A stretch of 64,000 nt of DNA from Voacanga thouarsii (taxonomy: Eukaryota; Streptophyta; Magnoliopsida; Gentianales; Apocynaceae): the NCBI GenBank assembly GCA_026120185.1, contig JANUWF010001660.1, positions 107,001 through 171,000 on the forward strand, given 5' to 3'. Below are positions 12,419 to 23,460 of this stretch, piece by piece. The notes beneath the pieces were generated by a model that worked only from the letters and a program-made list of their open reading frames with translations, ran no database searches and was not told the origin of the DNA. The first letter of the stretch is position 1; each line of letters begins with the position of its first letter. Both the position numbers and the translations under genes were made by a program.

Positions 12419-12765
12419 TTTTCTAAAATAATAATTTTAGAATATATATATATTATTTTAATTCTTAAAATATGGTTTTAGTAATTAATATATTTTCTAA
12501 AATAATGATTTTAGATTATATATTATTTTAATTCCTAAAATATGATTTTAGCAATTAATATATTTTCGACAATAATGATTTTAGATTATATATTATTTTA
12601 ATTCCTGAAATATGATTTTAGCAATTAATACATTTTCTAAAATAATGATTTTAGAATTTATTCTATTTTTCAAAATAGTGATTTTGGAATTAATTTTAGG
12701 AATTAATATATTTTCTAAAATATTGATTTTAGAATTTATTCTATTTTTTCAAAATAGTGATTTTG
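12419..12765 (+). repeat. AT-rich tandem array, about 70-78-bp unit, five copies
   Basis: The word TTTTCTAAAATAATGATTTT (with small changes) starts at 12419, 12493, 12563, 12633 and 12711, spacing 74, 70, 70 and 78. The second and third units are nearly identical. The array lies in the 5' noncoding part of the inverted copia block; copia B has no matching array at the equivalent place (about 32890-33060). Confidence 0.85.
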
Positions 12766-13769
12766 GAATCATTTGCTATATTTAATTTTATTTTGAGTAT
12801 AAAATTAGCATGGTGGTTTGGTTATAGACTATGGACCTAATTAAATTGTTCATGCATTTTATTGCTTTGGTTTTGAATTAAATAGGGCCTACGAATCCTT
12901 CATTCTCCACTTTCTTGTGTAAATTTCTCTCCTCATCTAAACTCCCCTCGAATGTAACTCGAAATTTCTTTATTAGGATTTTGTGTAATTAGATTATATA
13001 GTTTAGATAGAATAGAATTTATTACAAGTTGAAGAGAAAATGATCAAGACGAAAAGGAGGATGGTAAGATTTTCTTCCTATATCATGCATGAACACTTAG
13101 GATTGGCCAAATTAATTTCTTTTGTGACTCAAGGAAATTAATATAGTAAATCCCATAACCAAATCACATTATTATTATGCAATGTATGGATATGATGATA
13201 TTATGCATGCTATGTTAAGACACAAATATCACAAATCCCTCAAACAAAATTAAACCTAATACCTTCCATTAATATAGTAAGAACAAAAGTCCTTTTTTGA
13301 GATCATGTTATTGGGCTAACCCAAGCCTACTTGACATTGGGCATGTTCAAGCTATAAAACTTTAAATTCCTGATTAATAGGACGAGTTTAACTAATTTCT
13401 TTATCCTAGTTGGGCTAACTCAAGCATAAAGAAAGTTAGAGGTAAGATTGGGTTAGCTTAAAAGCTTTAAGATTAAAAGATGTTAATCACTTTATGATCT
13501 AGTAATTACATACGATATAACGGGTATTGGATACTTACCATTGAACTTAAGGGTGGCTTATTGGGCAAACCTAAAGTCACTCTTAATGAATTTGGATACC
13601 GGTCCACTAGGAAAACTTCCAATGAGCTTTTCTGAATCAATAGTGAGGGCTTGGTTTGAGTAAAATAGTGGAATAACAATGCGCTTAATTAAAGATTTAA
13701 TTATCTACATTACATGTGCATAGACAGTTAGCTAATTTTCTTTATCTTTATATCTCGGTCATTTGCATC

Positions 13770-14770
13770 ATGTCGACCAACCTAAACTTACGTAGCATTT
13801 TGGAAACTAACAAATTAACTGAAACAAACTTTCTCAACTAGTATAGAAACTTGAGAATTGTTTCTCAAGTCCAAAAAATTGCTCTACGTGTTAGAAGCTC
13901 CTTTTCTGCCACCACCAACTCAAGATGCTCATATTGATGAGCTTGCTATCCACAAGAAGCATAAAGATGATAGTGACATGGCATCCTGTGTGGTGTTGGC
14001 GTCAATGACCCCTGAACTGTAAAAATAACATGAGCATATAGATGCTTACTCGATTATCTTGCACCTTTGAGAGCTATTTGATGCCCAAGCCAGAATGGAA
14101 AAATATGAGATATCACAACAATTATTCTATTCAAAGATGGCTGAGGGTACTTTTGTGGCCACTCATGTACTGAAGATGTTGGGCTTAATTGAGAAGCTTG
14201 GAACTTTTAGTTTTGTGATGGACAATGAATTAAGTATCAACTTAATTCTGCAATCTTTACCAAGTAACTTTTCACAATTTGTGATTAACTACTAGATGAA
14301 CAAGATTAAGTCCACCATACCTGAGTTGATCAATTTACTCAAAACTGTGGAGTCCTTTATGAAAAAGGAATCCAATGCAGTTATATTGGTAGGATCTTCC
14401 TCTTCTAGGAAAAAGGTTCCTAAGAAGAAGAAGGCTTCTACAAAGCCCAATGGTGGTGTGAAAAAGAAGGAGGCAGCCATTAAAGGCCCATGCCATCATT
14501 ATGGAAAGATGGGCCATTGAAGGTGCAACTGCAAAGCCTACTTAGAAACCGTTAAAGAAAAGAAGCAAAAGAAGAGGTTTGCGAGCACTTCTATTTCAAC
14601 TCCTGGTATGTTTATGATTGAGGTTAATAATTTCTTTAGAAATAAGATATGGGTATTAGATACTGAATGTGGATCACATTTGTGCAATAACTTGCAGAGA
14701 CTAAAGGATAGTAGAAGGCTTAAGAAGGGCGACGTGGACCTACGTACTGTAAATAGAGCAAAACATATTT
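13770..14770 (+). pseudogene. Copia gag and start of protease (opposite orientation to the rest of copia B')
   Basis: The start codon at 13770 is in the same context as 34042 in copia B. The capsid-like (UBN2-type) part includes YKISQQLFYSKM-like sequence, ILQSLPSNFSQFVINY and the hinge IPELINLLKTVESFMKK. The lysine-rich tail precedes a zinc knuckle CHHYGKMGH whose second cysteine is Y and which then meets a stop at 14518. The protease starts at about 14650 with WVLDTECGSHLCNNLQ, where the usual DTGCG reads DTECG. Similarity ends near 14765. Frameshifted and dead. Confidence 0.85.
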
Positions 14771-14834
14771 GCAAAATATTAGTCCTATAACAATTTTTCT
14801 GGAGAAGACGAAAGAAAAAAAAATGTTTTTTTGC

Positions 14835-15260
14835 GACAACTGATACCGCTGTTAGGACAACTTCAGAGAACGGACCTAATCTTTTCAAAAAGCCCGTACA
14901 GTACTTTTATGTATCCGAGCAAAAGTTTTAGCACAAGAAAGTCGAAGTATATACTTCATTCAAAGGAAAACTTTTGTACAGTAAAATAGAAGAAAAATAT
15001 ATGTGTTTTTTCAGAAAATACGCTTCTGTTTAGTTGTAAACACAGCCAGAGAAAAAAAATTTCCTTCTGCAAGAAGAAACATATTAATTCTTGTCATTAA
15101 ATATTCTGTAACTTTTGCAGAAACATGTTCATGCAACCAAAGCCCACAAAATCAGTTATTTTTTTTTTCACAAACAACTCATGTCATAGAGGCAACGATG
15201 AAACATATTTCATGGAAAAAATTCAACACATTAACGCAAAAATTAAGGCTTTGATACCTC
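14835..15260 (-). other. Copia B' 5' leader with primer-binding site
   Basis: Between the inverted block and the LTR lies about 410 bp without coding content. A degenerate initiator-Met tRNA primer site is at 15247-15258 on the minus strand (GGTATCAAAGCC), next to the LTR end. A second similar motif with an LTR-end-like TGTTAGG neighbour is at 14841-14859. The leader does not resemble that of copia B. Confidence 0.6.
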
Positions 15261-15640
15261 TATTAGGAATTCTCCATGCAAAATCATAATTTACGCAGTG
15301 AAAAAAAATAAGAATTCCACACTAAGGATCACATTTATGCGTAAAAAAGGATCAAAATAGGTGAGGAAAATGACTTTATGTGAAACCTCTATGAAACAAA
15401 AATTTTCCCTACTTTGAGGCGTGATCTAGCAAAGCCTGAGAATAGTTTCGTTTTCGTTCCATCAATTCACCACAATCCAAGTGGAGCATTGTCTCTAATA
15501 AAATCCATACGAGAATGATGCCCAAGGGGAAAAAACTAGAATTTTGTGCTAGCAAAATTACTATGGCGGCTAGGGCTTTTGTTTTCCAAAAGAAGAAAAA
15601 GACCGGAGGAGTTCTCAGTTTTTCCATAGAAACCAAAACC

Positions 15641-15689
<49 letters not shown>

Positions 15690-16980
15690 ATACCATATGC
15701 ATTTGGTAATCAGAATCCATTACATATAAGGATTCTTAATTACTAATAAATATTATGATTATTGTTAATTACAATGTAGCTCACAAATTATAACTAATTA
15801 CAATTTGACCACAATTACTTCTTCTTTTCACAATCAACCCTGTAATGTTATCAAATAACATCTTGAGCACTTAATTCTCTATTGTGTGTGACCTATTAGG
15901 TTTCCTGGTCTATGGATAGCAAAATATAAATTAATCTAAATGTCTTTAAGATTAATAATCCTTAATAATTTTAGAATTAACTTATTAATTCTAATAAGTA
16001 TTGATTTATTAATTCTCTAATTAATAAATCTATATTCAACAGATCATGAGCGGTATCTAGCAACACATCATGACCACCCAAAAGTCTGGAAAGTCAAGTG
16101 GCTTGACATGAACCTTTCAATAACAAACAACAGTAAAATAAACTCCTTTCACCCTACAATATCTCATTCAATTTGGAGTACGAAATTAGTGCCAACTCCT
16201 TCCAAAATAATTAATTCTGGCCTAAATATTTTAGTACTTGTTCTCGAAATCCATTACTCTTCGTATGCAACAATTGGAACCATTTTCAATATATAATTGC
16301 CTTGGCCAAGGACTTCTCGAGTAGTGATTCCTACAAGTGGCCATGAGATATTCACTCTTACTATTAACAGTGGTGAATCCTTTATTGATCCTCTCAACTA
16401 CTTTTATTTGTTTTATGTTGTATCTAATATCCATCCCATAGGCCATCTTGTTAGGACTCTAGAGATTTGAATCAATGTCCAACACTTAACAAATAAAGTA
16501 CCTTGGAGATCTCAAATCTAAGGATACTTGTACATTTGCTATGATGAGATTCTATCACTAGCACTAAATAGTTATTCTTGTGATTATCTTATAGTCAGAT
16601 CATCCAATGTACTTGTTCAAGTAACAAGCATCCACGCGTTAACTTTGAGTATCACAATACTCACGGATGTGAGAACCACCACCTGATCAAATTAGGAAGT
16701 ATAACACGTACTAGTCATAACACATTAATGATGTCCTATCTCATTAATACAATGACTAGGGATAATTTAAGTAGGACACTATCTAGTATAGTAGGAATCA
16801 CGCATCATGATCTCTATCATGATTTCCTTAACATAGTGTTGCACTTAAGACTTTATCTAATGGTTATTTTACATTAAAGTATAAATAAAACAAATTCAAA
16901 GATAAAGAATGCCTTATTTTTATTTAATAATGCATAATATACAGAATACATGTGATTGCCTCTAGGGTATAACACTAATA
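15261..16980 (-). mobile_element. 5' LTR of copia B' (1720 bp)
   Basis: On the minus strand it matches the copia B LTRs along its length: CCCTAGAGGCAATCAC near the start (16945-16965), CCTTGGCCAAGG (about 16302), the TTGACTTTCCAGACTTT-type segment (about 16090) and the end at 15261. The terminal dinucleotides have decayed (TA at 16979-16980). It borders pararetroviral DNA at 16981. A perfect (TG)23 microsatellite sits inside it. Confidence 0.85.
15643..15688 (+). repeat. (TG)23 microsatellite
   Basis: Uninterrupted TG dinucleotides for 46 bases inside the copia B' LTR; absent from the other family B LTRs here. The histidine/threonine or cysteine/valine runs in overlapping frames come only from this repeat. 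Confidence 0.98.
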
Positions 16981-19275
16981 AAATTTCGTTCTTCAAATTG
17001 AACATTTGGAAAGGAGGGTCTTGGATAATAATTTCTTATGTAGGGATTTTGATGTTTGAATTTTGAAATTAATTTGTTTACATGTTCTGGATCATGGTCA
17101 TTAATCATTTAAATCTGGGCTTTTGAAGTTATTTGACTACATGCCACCGCCTATGGCTCTGATACCATTTGAAGTTTGATGCACCCAAGAAAAATGCTTC
17201 AAAATATTTCCACTGATTTCATTCAAAAATTTAAAGGATACAAAAGATCTCAAAAGATCTTAGAATACAATGTTTCAAAATTTAAAAAGAAAATAATCGA
17301 TTTTTGCATACAAGTTGTTTTAGTTGGAAGCACTGTAAAATTCACTCTGCATGTATTGAAGGAATTGAAGCCTTAAACAGGCCTAAGTGGTATAGCTTTC
17401 TAGGAGAGCATTTTGTATTATTGCTGAGTGGTCCATCACATATGAAGCAAGAATCATGCTGTTAGCCACTTGGAGGAATTGTTCCATGATGTGTTTGGAG
17501 TGGAGGGGCTCACTACTTTTATCCGTGAAATTTTACATATGAGTTCAACAATAGTAAAAGCTGATTTAGGCATTTTATATAGCTAGAACTATTGGAGTTC
17601 TCTTTTCTTTTTTGAGTGGAGTCGAATCATTAAGGACTTTGACAGAGGTATGATGTTGCAATACCAATGGGATTATCCATGTCACTCGAAGAAGCTAAAG
17701 TCTGGTTGATTTTCATCATTACTGTCTTCAGCTGCTAGCTAAATCTGATTTTGCAAAATCTGGAGATAAGGCTGTAAGTCTATTTTCAAAAGTCTGGATT
17801 TTCCTTTACAAGAAGTAGAGCTTGCATCTGTCTCCTTTTTACTAGGAGTAGTGGGATTGACTAGAATTGTTGCTGATGGCTTCGAAGTCCATCCATTGAT
17901 TTTAATTTCTCGACAGAGATGTCAAATGGATTCAAGTGTTTCAAACTTGTAATTCCATCCAAGGATAAAACAGATTTTCTTATGAAGAAATAATTTACAA
18001 AATTAAATATGAGCGGGAAAATGTAAAAGTTAGTTTTCCTTAATATACTGGTCAAATTAGACTTTGTACTGCTTTGAGAGAGCATCTTGGTTTTTGCCAA
18101 ATGTTTTCCACCAATGGTAGAATCATCTAGGAATGGGATTGAATTTTCGTATTAGATAAACCAAGTATGAGTGAGGTCTCGTAAGAAAAAGAAGTTGTGC
18201 CAGACATTTAAGTAATTTGTGAAATTGTAGATTAGAGGTTTTGAAGGGCTTTTAAACTGAATTAGGGTATAAATACCTGATACTGGCTAGGTGTTGAGGT
18301 CTAAGATTTTGACAAAATGGCATTGAGAGTAGGAAATACCTTTGTTATTCTTGGTGGGATTTCGTTTATGTTTGAATTCTATCGAACCAGTGGCAAAAAG
18401 AATATGTTCATAAAAAAGTCTGGTTTTTAATGGATTTGCATGAAAAAGATGGTTGGATTGATTATAAGTTTCACGGTGAAGGATCTTGAAAAGTTCTTTT
18501 TTGGTTTTACTAGCTAATTATTTAGGAATTGCTAGCAGTGGAATTAAGGATCTTGGTACAAATACAAAAGTTTCTGGATTTAATGTAGATAAGGCCTTTT
18601 TTGGTTTTGTAGGAGTATATGGTGAAACTACTTCTTTAAAAGAAGCTGGAAGAGTCATTACATAAAAAGAATTGTTTGTTTTTTGGGTTTTAGTGATTTT
18701 AGATGGAGAAAGTGGATCAAAAGGATTCATGGTTGTAGGTGGTCTTGAAAGAAAAGAGCTTGGCAGTGGGGGACAAGAAGCAAGTAATGTAAATTAATTT
18801 GCTAGTATTGGTGCTTGAGGCCGCATGTTGTGTTGTGCCATTGAGACTTCTTGCTTGTTCTTGCATTCTATTTATAGATCCGAACTTACCTTTTCAAAAT
18901 ATAAGAAATCTTATCAAAATTTTATCTTGTTTGTCCTTGTAGAAATTCTCTTGTCAACAAATCGAGAAGAGAATTAGATTCTCCTTTAATAAATTTAATA
19001 TCAAAATCAAAACTTGAAAGTAGTGCTTACCATCTACCAAAAATTTGTTTAGCAACAAGGTTTTTGACATATTTTTGTGAAACATCTTTTGCAGCTTTGC
19101 AATTAATTCGAAGAAGAAACTTTTTATTTACTATATCATCTTGAAATTTAGAGATGAATAAAACAATGGAAAGAATTTCTTTTTTAATAGTGCTATAGTT
19201 TTTTTGATTGGCTAGCCATATACTAGAATTATATCTGACTAACTGTTTAGGAGAGGAATCATCTTTTTTCTTAAT
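16981..19275 (-). pseudogene. Endogenous pararetrovirus, minus-strand segment (RNase H end, promoter, first ORF, primer site, coat start)
   Basis: Caulimoviridae-like remnant. Reading leftward: an RNase H end at 19275-18960, a noncoding stretch with TATA box (18960-18731), a reading frame opening at 18730 (MNPFDPLSPSK), more fragments to about 17380, a perfect 13-base initiator-Met primer site at 17155-17167, and a further coding remnant at 17120-16985 resembling the coat region. The same leader and MNPFD start recur in plus orientation at 22480-22870. I take the 18730 frame as a possible movement protein by position only. Stops and frameshifts are frequent. The right end joins an opposite-strand copy at about 19275; the left end is cut by the copia LTR. 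Confidence 0.75.
18868..18879 (-). promoter_or_regulatory. Pararetroviral TATA box (minus copy)
   Basis: Minus-strand ATCTATAAATAG about 140 bases upstream of the 18730 start codon, in a noncoding gap after the RNase H end. The plus copy at 22535-22545 has the same placement, which supports a viral transcript promoter rather than chance. Confidence 0.6.
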
Positions 19276-19640
19276 GAAAAAATTTAAATCCAGAAGAAAA
19301 GGTTCTACTAAAACCCCAAAAGAAAAGTTTTATAAAAGCTTTAAAAGAAAGAAAAGAACAAAACAAGAAAAAGGACAAAGAATGAATAAAATGTTATTTT
19401 TGTGGAAAAAGAGGACACAAAGCCGATGAATGTAAACAAAAGTAGAAAAAGAAATAAAAAAAGTAAGTGAACTCTCTTTTAATAAAGAAATATTAGATGA
19501 AATTCATGCTATTCTTGACGAATTTGAAAGTATTTCCAATAATTTTGATAGCAGTCTTGATGAGGTTTTTGAAATTCAAGAAAATTCCTCTAAGAATGAA
19601 TCCTCTAGTGACACCTCTTATTGTTGATTTACAGGAATTT
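19276..19640 (+). pseudogene. Endogenous pararetrovirus coat-protein end with zinc finger (copy 1)
   Basis: Lysine-rich stretch KEKFYKSFKRKK followed, after a frameshift, by a CCHC zinc finger coded at about 19394-19437 (cysteine pair, histidine, cysteine), then an acidic serine-rich tail (SSKNESSSDTS). This basic-CCHC-acidic layout is typical of caulimovirid coat proteins, which bind the packaged nucleic acid. The start is missing at the head-to-head junction at about 19275. Confidence 0.7.
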
Positions 19641-21785
19641 GTATCTGTACAATTGGAGAAATTAACTTGATTAGGTCAAATAAAATCAATGTCATTACTA
19701 AAGAGAATAAAGAACTCTTTATTGAACTACTTGATCACATTTAGGATGAAAATGTTAAACACTAATATTTAATTAAAGCAAAAGAAATGGTTTTAAATCC
19801 TAAACTACAAGCAGAACCTTATAATGTCAAAGAAGTTTTTGATAGATTTAAAAGGAAAGATAAAGAAGAAGTAACGATTTCTTTACAAGATTTATATACA
19901 GAAATTAATTTGTTAACACAAGAGATTAAACATTAGAAGGATCAAAATGAGCAAAGAATAACATATACTAATAATATTAATATAGATCTTTTACATTGAA
20001 AAATAGAAAAACCTCTTCTTAACGATCTTTGGATAATACTCTTCCGGTAGAAGATAATCAAAGAGAAGATTATATTTCTGCCATTTCTAGAACCACGTTT
20101 CAAAAATGGTATATTCCTATTATTCTTAAAATAGATGATTTTTTTATAAACATCTGCCCTATTAGATTCAGGAGTTGATCAAAATTGTACTCAAGAAGGT
20201 TTAGTTCCTGCCAAATATTATGAAAAAAACAACTGCTAAATTATATTCTGCTTCTGGAAGTCAACTCCAAATCAATTAAAAGCATTCTAATGCTCATATT
20301 TGCAATAATCAGTTTTGTTTCATTAATTCTTTTATTTTAAGCAAAGACCTAAATGAACAAGTAATTTTAGGAACTCCGTTTTTAGCTTAGATATATCCCT
20401 TTGATGTAGACCAACATGGAGTCCATACTAACATAGGATCCATTAGAGTCACTTTCACTTTTCTTTTAAGTCCTCAAAGTAAAGTTATCAATACATTAAA
20501 AAGAAAAATAATTTTCTGACAGAATCAATTCAACTTTTTAAAAGAAGATATTAAATACATAAGAATCCAAGATTAGCTACGATCTCATGAAGTTCAGGAT
20601 AAGATCGAAGCTGTATGAAAAGATATTGAAAATTAAATCTGTTCTAAGATTCCCACAGTTTTTTGGAATAGGAAAAAGCATGTAGTCAACCTTCCCTACA
20701 TAGAAAACTTCAATGAGAAAATGATAGTTATGAAAGCTAGACCAATTTAAATGACTTAAGAACTTCTTGAATATTGTAAACAAGAAATAGCCAGATTACT
20801 CCATAAAGTAATAATTAGAGAATTTAGATCCCCTTGGTCTTCTTATGCTTTTTATGTTGTTAACAATGCTGAAAAAGAACGTGGTGCTCCTAGATGAGTT
20901 ATTAATTGCAAACCTCTCAACAAAGTTTTAAAATGAATAAGATATCTAATTCCTAATAAAAGAGATTTATTAAAACAAACTTATAAAGCATTTATCTATA
21001 GTAAATTTGATATGAAATTAGGCTTTTAGCAGATTCAAATTAAAGAAGAAGACAGGTATAAAATAGCTTTTAATGTTCCATTTGGTCAATACGATGGAAT
21101 ATAATACCCTTTGGTCTTGAGAATGCTCCAAGTAATTTCCAAAAGGCAATGAATGTTATTTTTACTCCTTACACCTCTTTTACCATCGTATATATTGATG
21201 ATGTCCTTGTTTTTATTGAATCCTTAGATCAACACTTTAAACATCTTTCTCCTTTTCATAACATTATCATGAGAAATGGGCTGGCAGTGAGTGCTAAGAG
21301 GTTGAAATTATGTCAAACCCAAATCCGATTTTTGGGTCATGAATTACATCTTGGGATGTACAAACCCATTTGAAGAGTAGTAGAATTTGCAGATAAATAA
21401 CCTGATGAAATTTGAAGAGAAAACCATGTTACAGAGAATTTTAGGATGCCTCAACTACATTTCATTTCATCCCAAATCTCAAACAAATCTGTGAACCTTT
21501 ATATCAATGCCTTCGCAAAAACATAACAGCTTGGGGTACAAAATAGATCCAAACTATTCAGAAAATCAAGAAAATTGTAAAGAAACTCCCTTGTCTTGGT
21601 ATTCTAGATCCTAATGCGTTCATGATTGTCGAAATAGATGCCTCTAAACTTAGTTATGGAGGTATTCTAAAATAGAAAAAAAGATGATTCCTCTCCTGAA
21701 CATTAGTTAGATATCATTCAGGTATTTGGCTATCCAGTTAGAAAACTATAACACTGTTAAAAACAAAATTCTTACTATTATTTTA
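19641..21785 (+). pseudogene. Endogenous pararetrovirus protease and reverse transcriptase (copy 1)
   Basis: Aspartic protease active site LLDSGV at about 20159-20176, then a flap region to about 20500. The RT runs from about 20600: KARPI region near 20730, FDMKLGF near 21010 (a stop follows), and the catalytic YIDDVLVF at 21191-21214. RNase H starts near 21640 (EIDASKLSYGGIL). Many in-frame stops interrupt it. The encoded activities would have been polyprotein cleavage and genome reverse transcription; the copy is inactive. Confidence 0.85.
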
Positions 21786-22245
21786 AGTTGAATTATGTCA
21801 AACCTAAATCCCATTTTTAGGTCATGAATTACCTCATGGGATGTACAAACCCATTTGTAGAGCAATTGAATTTGCAGATAAATTTCCTAATAAAATTAAA
21901 GAGAAAATCATGCTATAGAGATTTTTAGGATGCCTCAAATATATTTCAAATTTCATCCCAAATCTCAGACAAATCTATGATCCTTTATATCAATGCCTTC
22001 GCAAAAACTCAGTAGCTTGGGGTACAGAATAGATCCAAACTATTCAAAAAATCAAGAAAATTTATCTTGGTATCCCAGATCCAAATGCATTCATGATTAT
22101 TGAAATAGATGCCTCTGAACTTGGTTATAGAGGTATTCTAAAATAGAAAAAAGATTATTCCTCTCCTAAACACGTAGTCAGATATCATTCAGGTATTTGG
22201 CTATCCAGTCAGAAAAACTATAACATTATAGAAAAGAAATTCTTT
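21302..22245 (+). repeat. Tandem duplication of the pararetroviral RT/RNase H segment
   Basis: About 460-490 bp beginning AAATTATGTCAAACC occurs twice in a row: 21305-21785 and 21784-22245. Shared words include GGTCATGAATTAC, GATGTACAAACCCATTTG and TATCAATGCCTTCGCAAAAAC. The copies differ at many positions and by indels (a run of about 20 bases present near 21575 is missing near 22060), so they look like two different viral copies joined by recombination, not a recent slip. Confidence 0.88.
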
Positions 22246-22600
22246 CTAATGTGTTATGCATCTTTAAATTTCAAGATGATTTAGTAAATAAAAAGTTTCT
22301 CCTTCGAATTGATTGCAAAGATACAAAAGATGTTTTACAAAAAGATGTCGAAACCCTTGTTGCCAAATAGATTTTTGCCAGATGGCAAGCACTACTTTCA
22401 AGTTTTTTGGTTTTGATATTGAATTTATTAGAGAATCCAATTCTTTTCATGATTTCTTAATAAGAGAATTTCTATTAGGGCACACAAGATAAGATTTCAA
22501 TAGGATTTCTTATCTTTTGAAAATGTAAGTTCAAATCTATAAATGCAGTGCAAGAACAAACAAGAAGTATCAATGGCATAACACAATATTCGACCTTGAG
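22246..22600 (+). pseudogene. Endogenous pararetrovirus RNase H end and intergenic promoter
   Basis: Coding similarity to the minus-strand RNase H end (19275-18960) runs to about 22480 with frameshifts. The noncoding leader follows, with the TATA box CTATAAAT at 22537-22544 and a downstream block that matches the minus copy closely. The leader separates the polymerase ORF end from the next ORF start at 22684. Confidence 0.7.
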
Positions 22601-22683
22601 CACCAGCACCAATAAATAGATTTATAGTACTTGCTTGTTATCCCCTCTACCAAGCTCTTCTCTTTCAAGACACCTTTAACCAT

Positions 22684-22870
22684 GAATCCTTTTGATCTGC
22701 TTTCTCCATCTAAAACCAATGAATCCCAAAAAAACAGACAGTTCCTTTTATGGAATAACTCATCCAACTTCTTTCAAAAAAGCAGTTTCAAAAGTTGTTG
22801 GATTTAATGTAGAGAAGGCCTTTTCTGGTTTTGCAAGAGTTTCACATAGCATTTTGTAGGAAATCCTCAA
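22684..22870 (+). pseudogene. Endogenous pararetrovirus first ORF, N-terminal fragment
   Basis: Begins MNPFDLLSPSK at 22684, matching the minus-strand frame at 18730. After about 60 codons with a frameshift it runs directly into coat-protein sequence at about 22875, so most of this ORF and the coat start are deleted here. Function unproven; a movement protein is the positional guess. Confidence 0.6.
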
Positions 22871-22874
22871 TAAT

Positions 22875-23460
22875 TTAAATTAGATTGGGGGAATAAAGTA
22901 CCTTATGAAACACTCTCTTATGGTTAATTAATTAATTATATGAATCCAGTAGGAGCAGAACTTGTATTGACTTAAAACTCAAAGCCCAAATGGAAAATTA
23001 CCATAAAAATTCTAAAAAAGGATTAGGAAATTTCTGTAAAATATTTGGTTATACCCCAATCAGACCTCCATCAAAAGAACTAAAGAAAAATTTTTAATCT
23101 AGAAGAAAAAGTCCTACTAAAACCCCAAAAGAAAAGTTTTATAAAAGCTTTAAAAGAAAGAAAAGATCAAAACAAGGAAAGGACAAAGAACGAATCAAAT
23201 GTTATTTTTGTGTAAAAATATGGCACAAAGCCGATGAATGTAAAAAAAGAAAAAGAAAAAAAAAGAGAAAAAGAAAGTAAGTGAACTCACTTTAAATAAA
23301 GAAATATTAGATCAAATCCATGCTATTCTTGATGAATCTGAAACTACTTCTAATAATTTTGATAGTAGTCTAGATGAGATTCAAGAAACTCCTCTGAGAA
23401 TGAATCCTCTAGTGACACCTCTTCTTGTGGATGTACATGAATTTGCACATATACAATTAG
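22875..23460 (+). pseudogene. Endogenous pararetrovirus coat-protein end (copy 2)
   Basis: Starts in the segment around AGATTGGGGGAAT (22884), which also occurs at 25133 and 25908, then encodes a basic stretch and the CCHC finger CYFCVKIWHKADEC at about 23200-23240, intact in its metal ligands. A lysine-rich run and the acidic tail follow. It leads into the protease-RT segment of the same copy. Confidence 0.72.

Larger units (their letters stand above)
12085..14834 (+). mobile_element. Opposite-orientation copia block (leader, gag, protease) bounded by 25-bp direct repeats
   Basis: A 25-bp sequence (GAAAG, nine A, TG, seven T, GC) occurs identically at 12085-12109 and 14810-14834. Between the copies lies plus-strand sequence matching copia B from its 5' noncoding region to the protease (12770-14765 against 33060-35035). 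The surrounding minus-strand copia B' lacks exactly that part and resumes near the equivalent of 35075. So the 5' half of the element sits in reverse relative to the rest. A simple staggered-break inversion would leave inverted, not direct, duplications, so the mechanism is unclear. Confidence 0.75.

Noticed and set aside
12419..12765. Possible CRISPR-like or centromeric satellite array
   Set aside because: Units are contiguous with no spacers, only five copies, and confined to one copia leader.
15409..15720. Minus and plus frames with TH or CV runs
   Set aside because: Translation of the (TG)23 microsatellite within a copia LTR.
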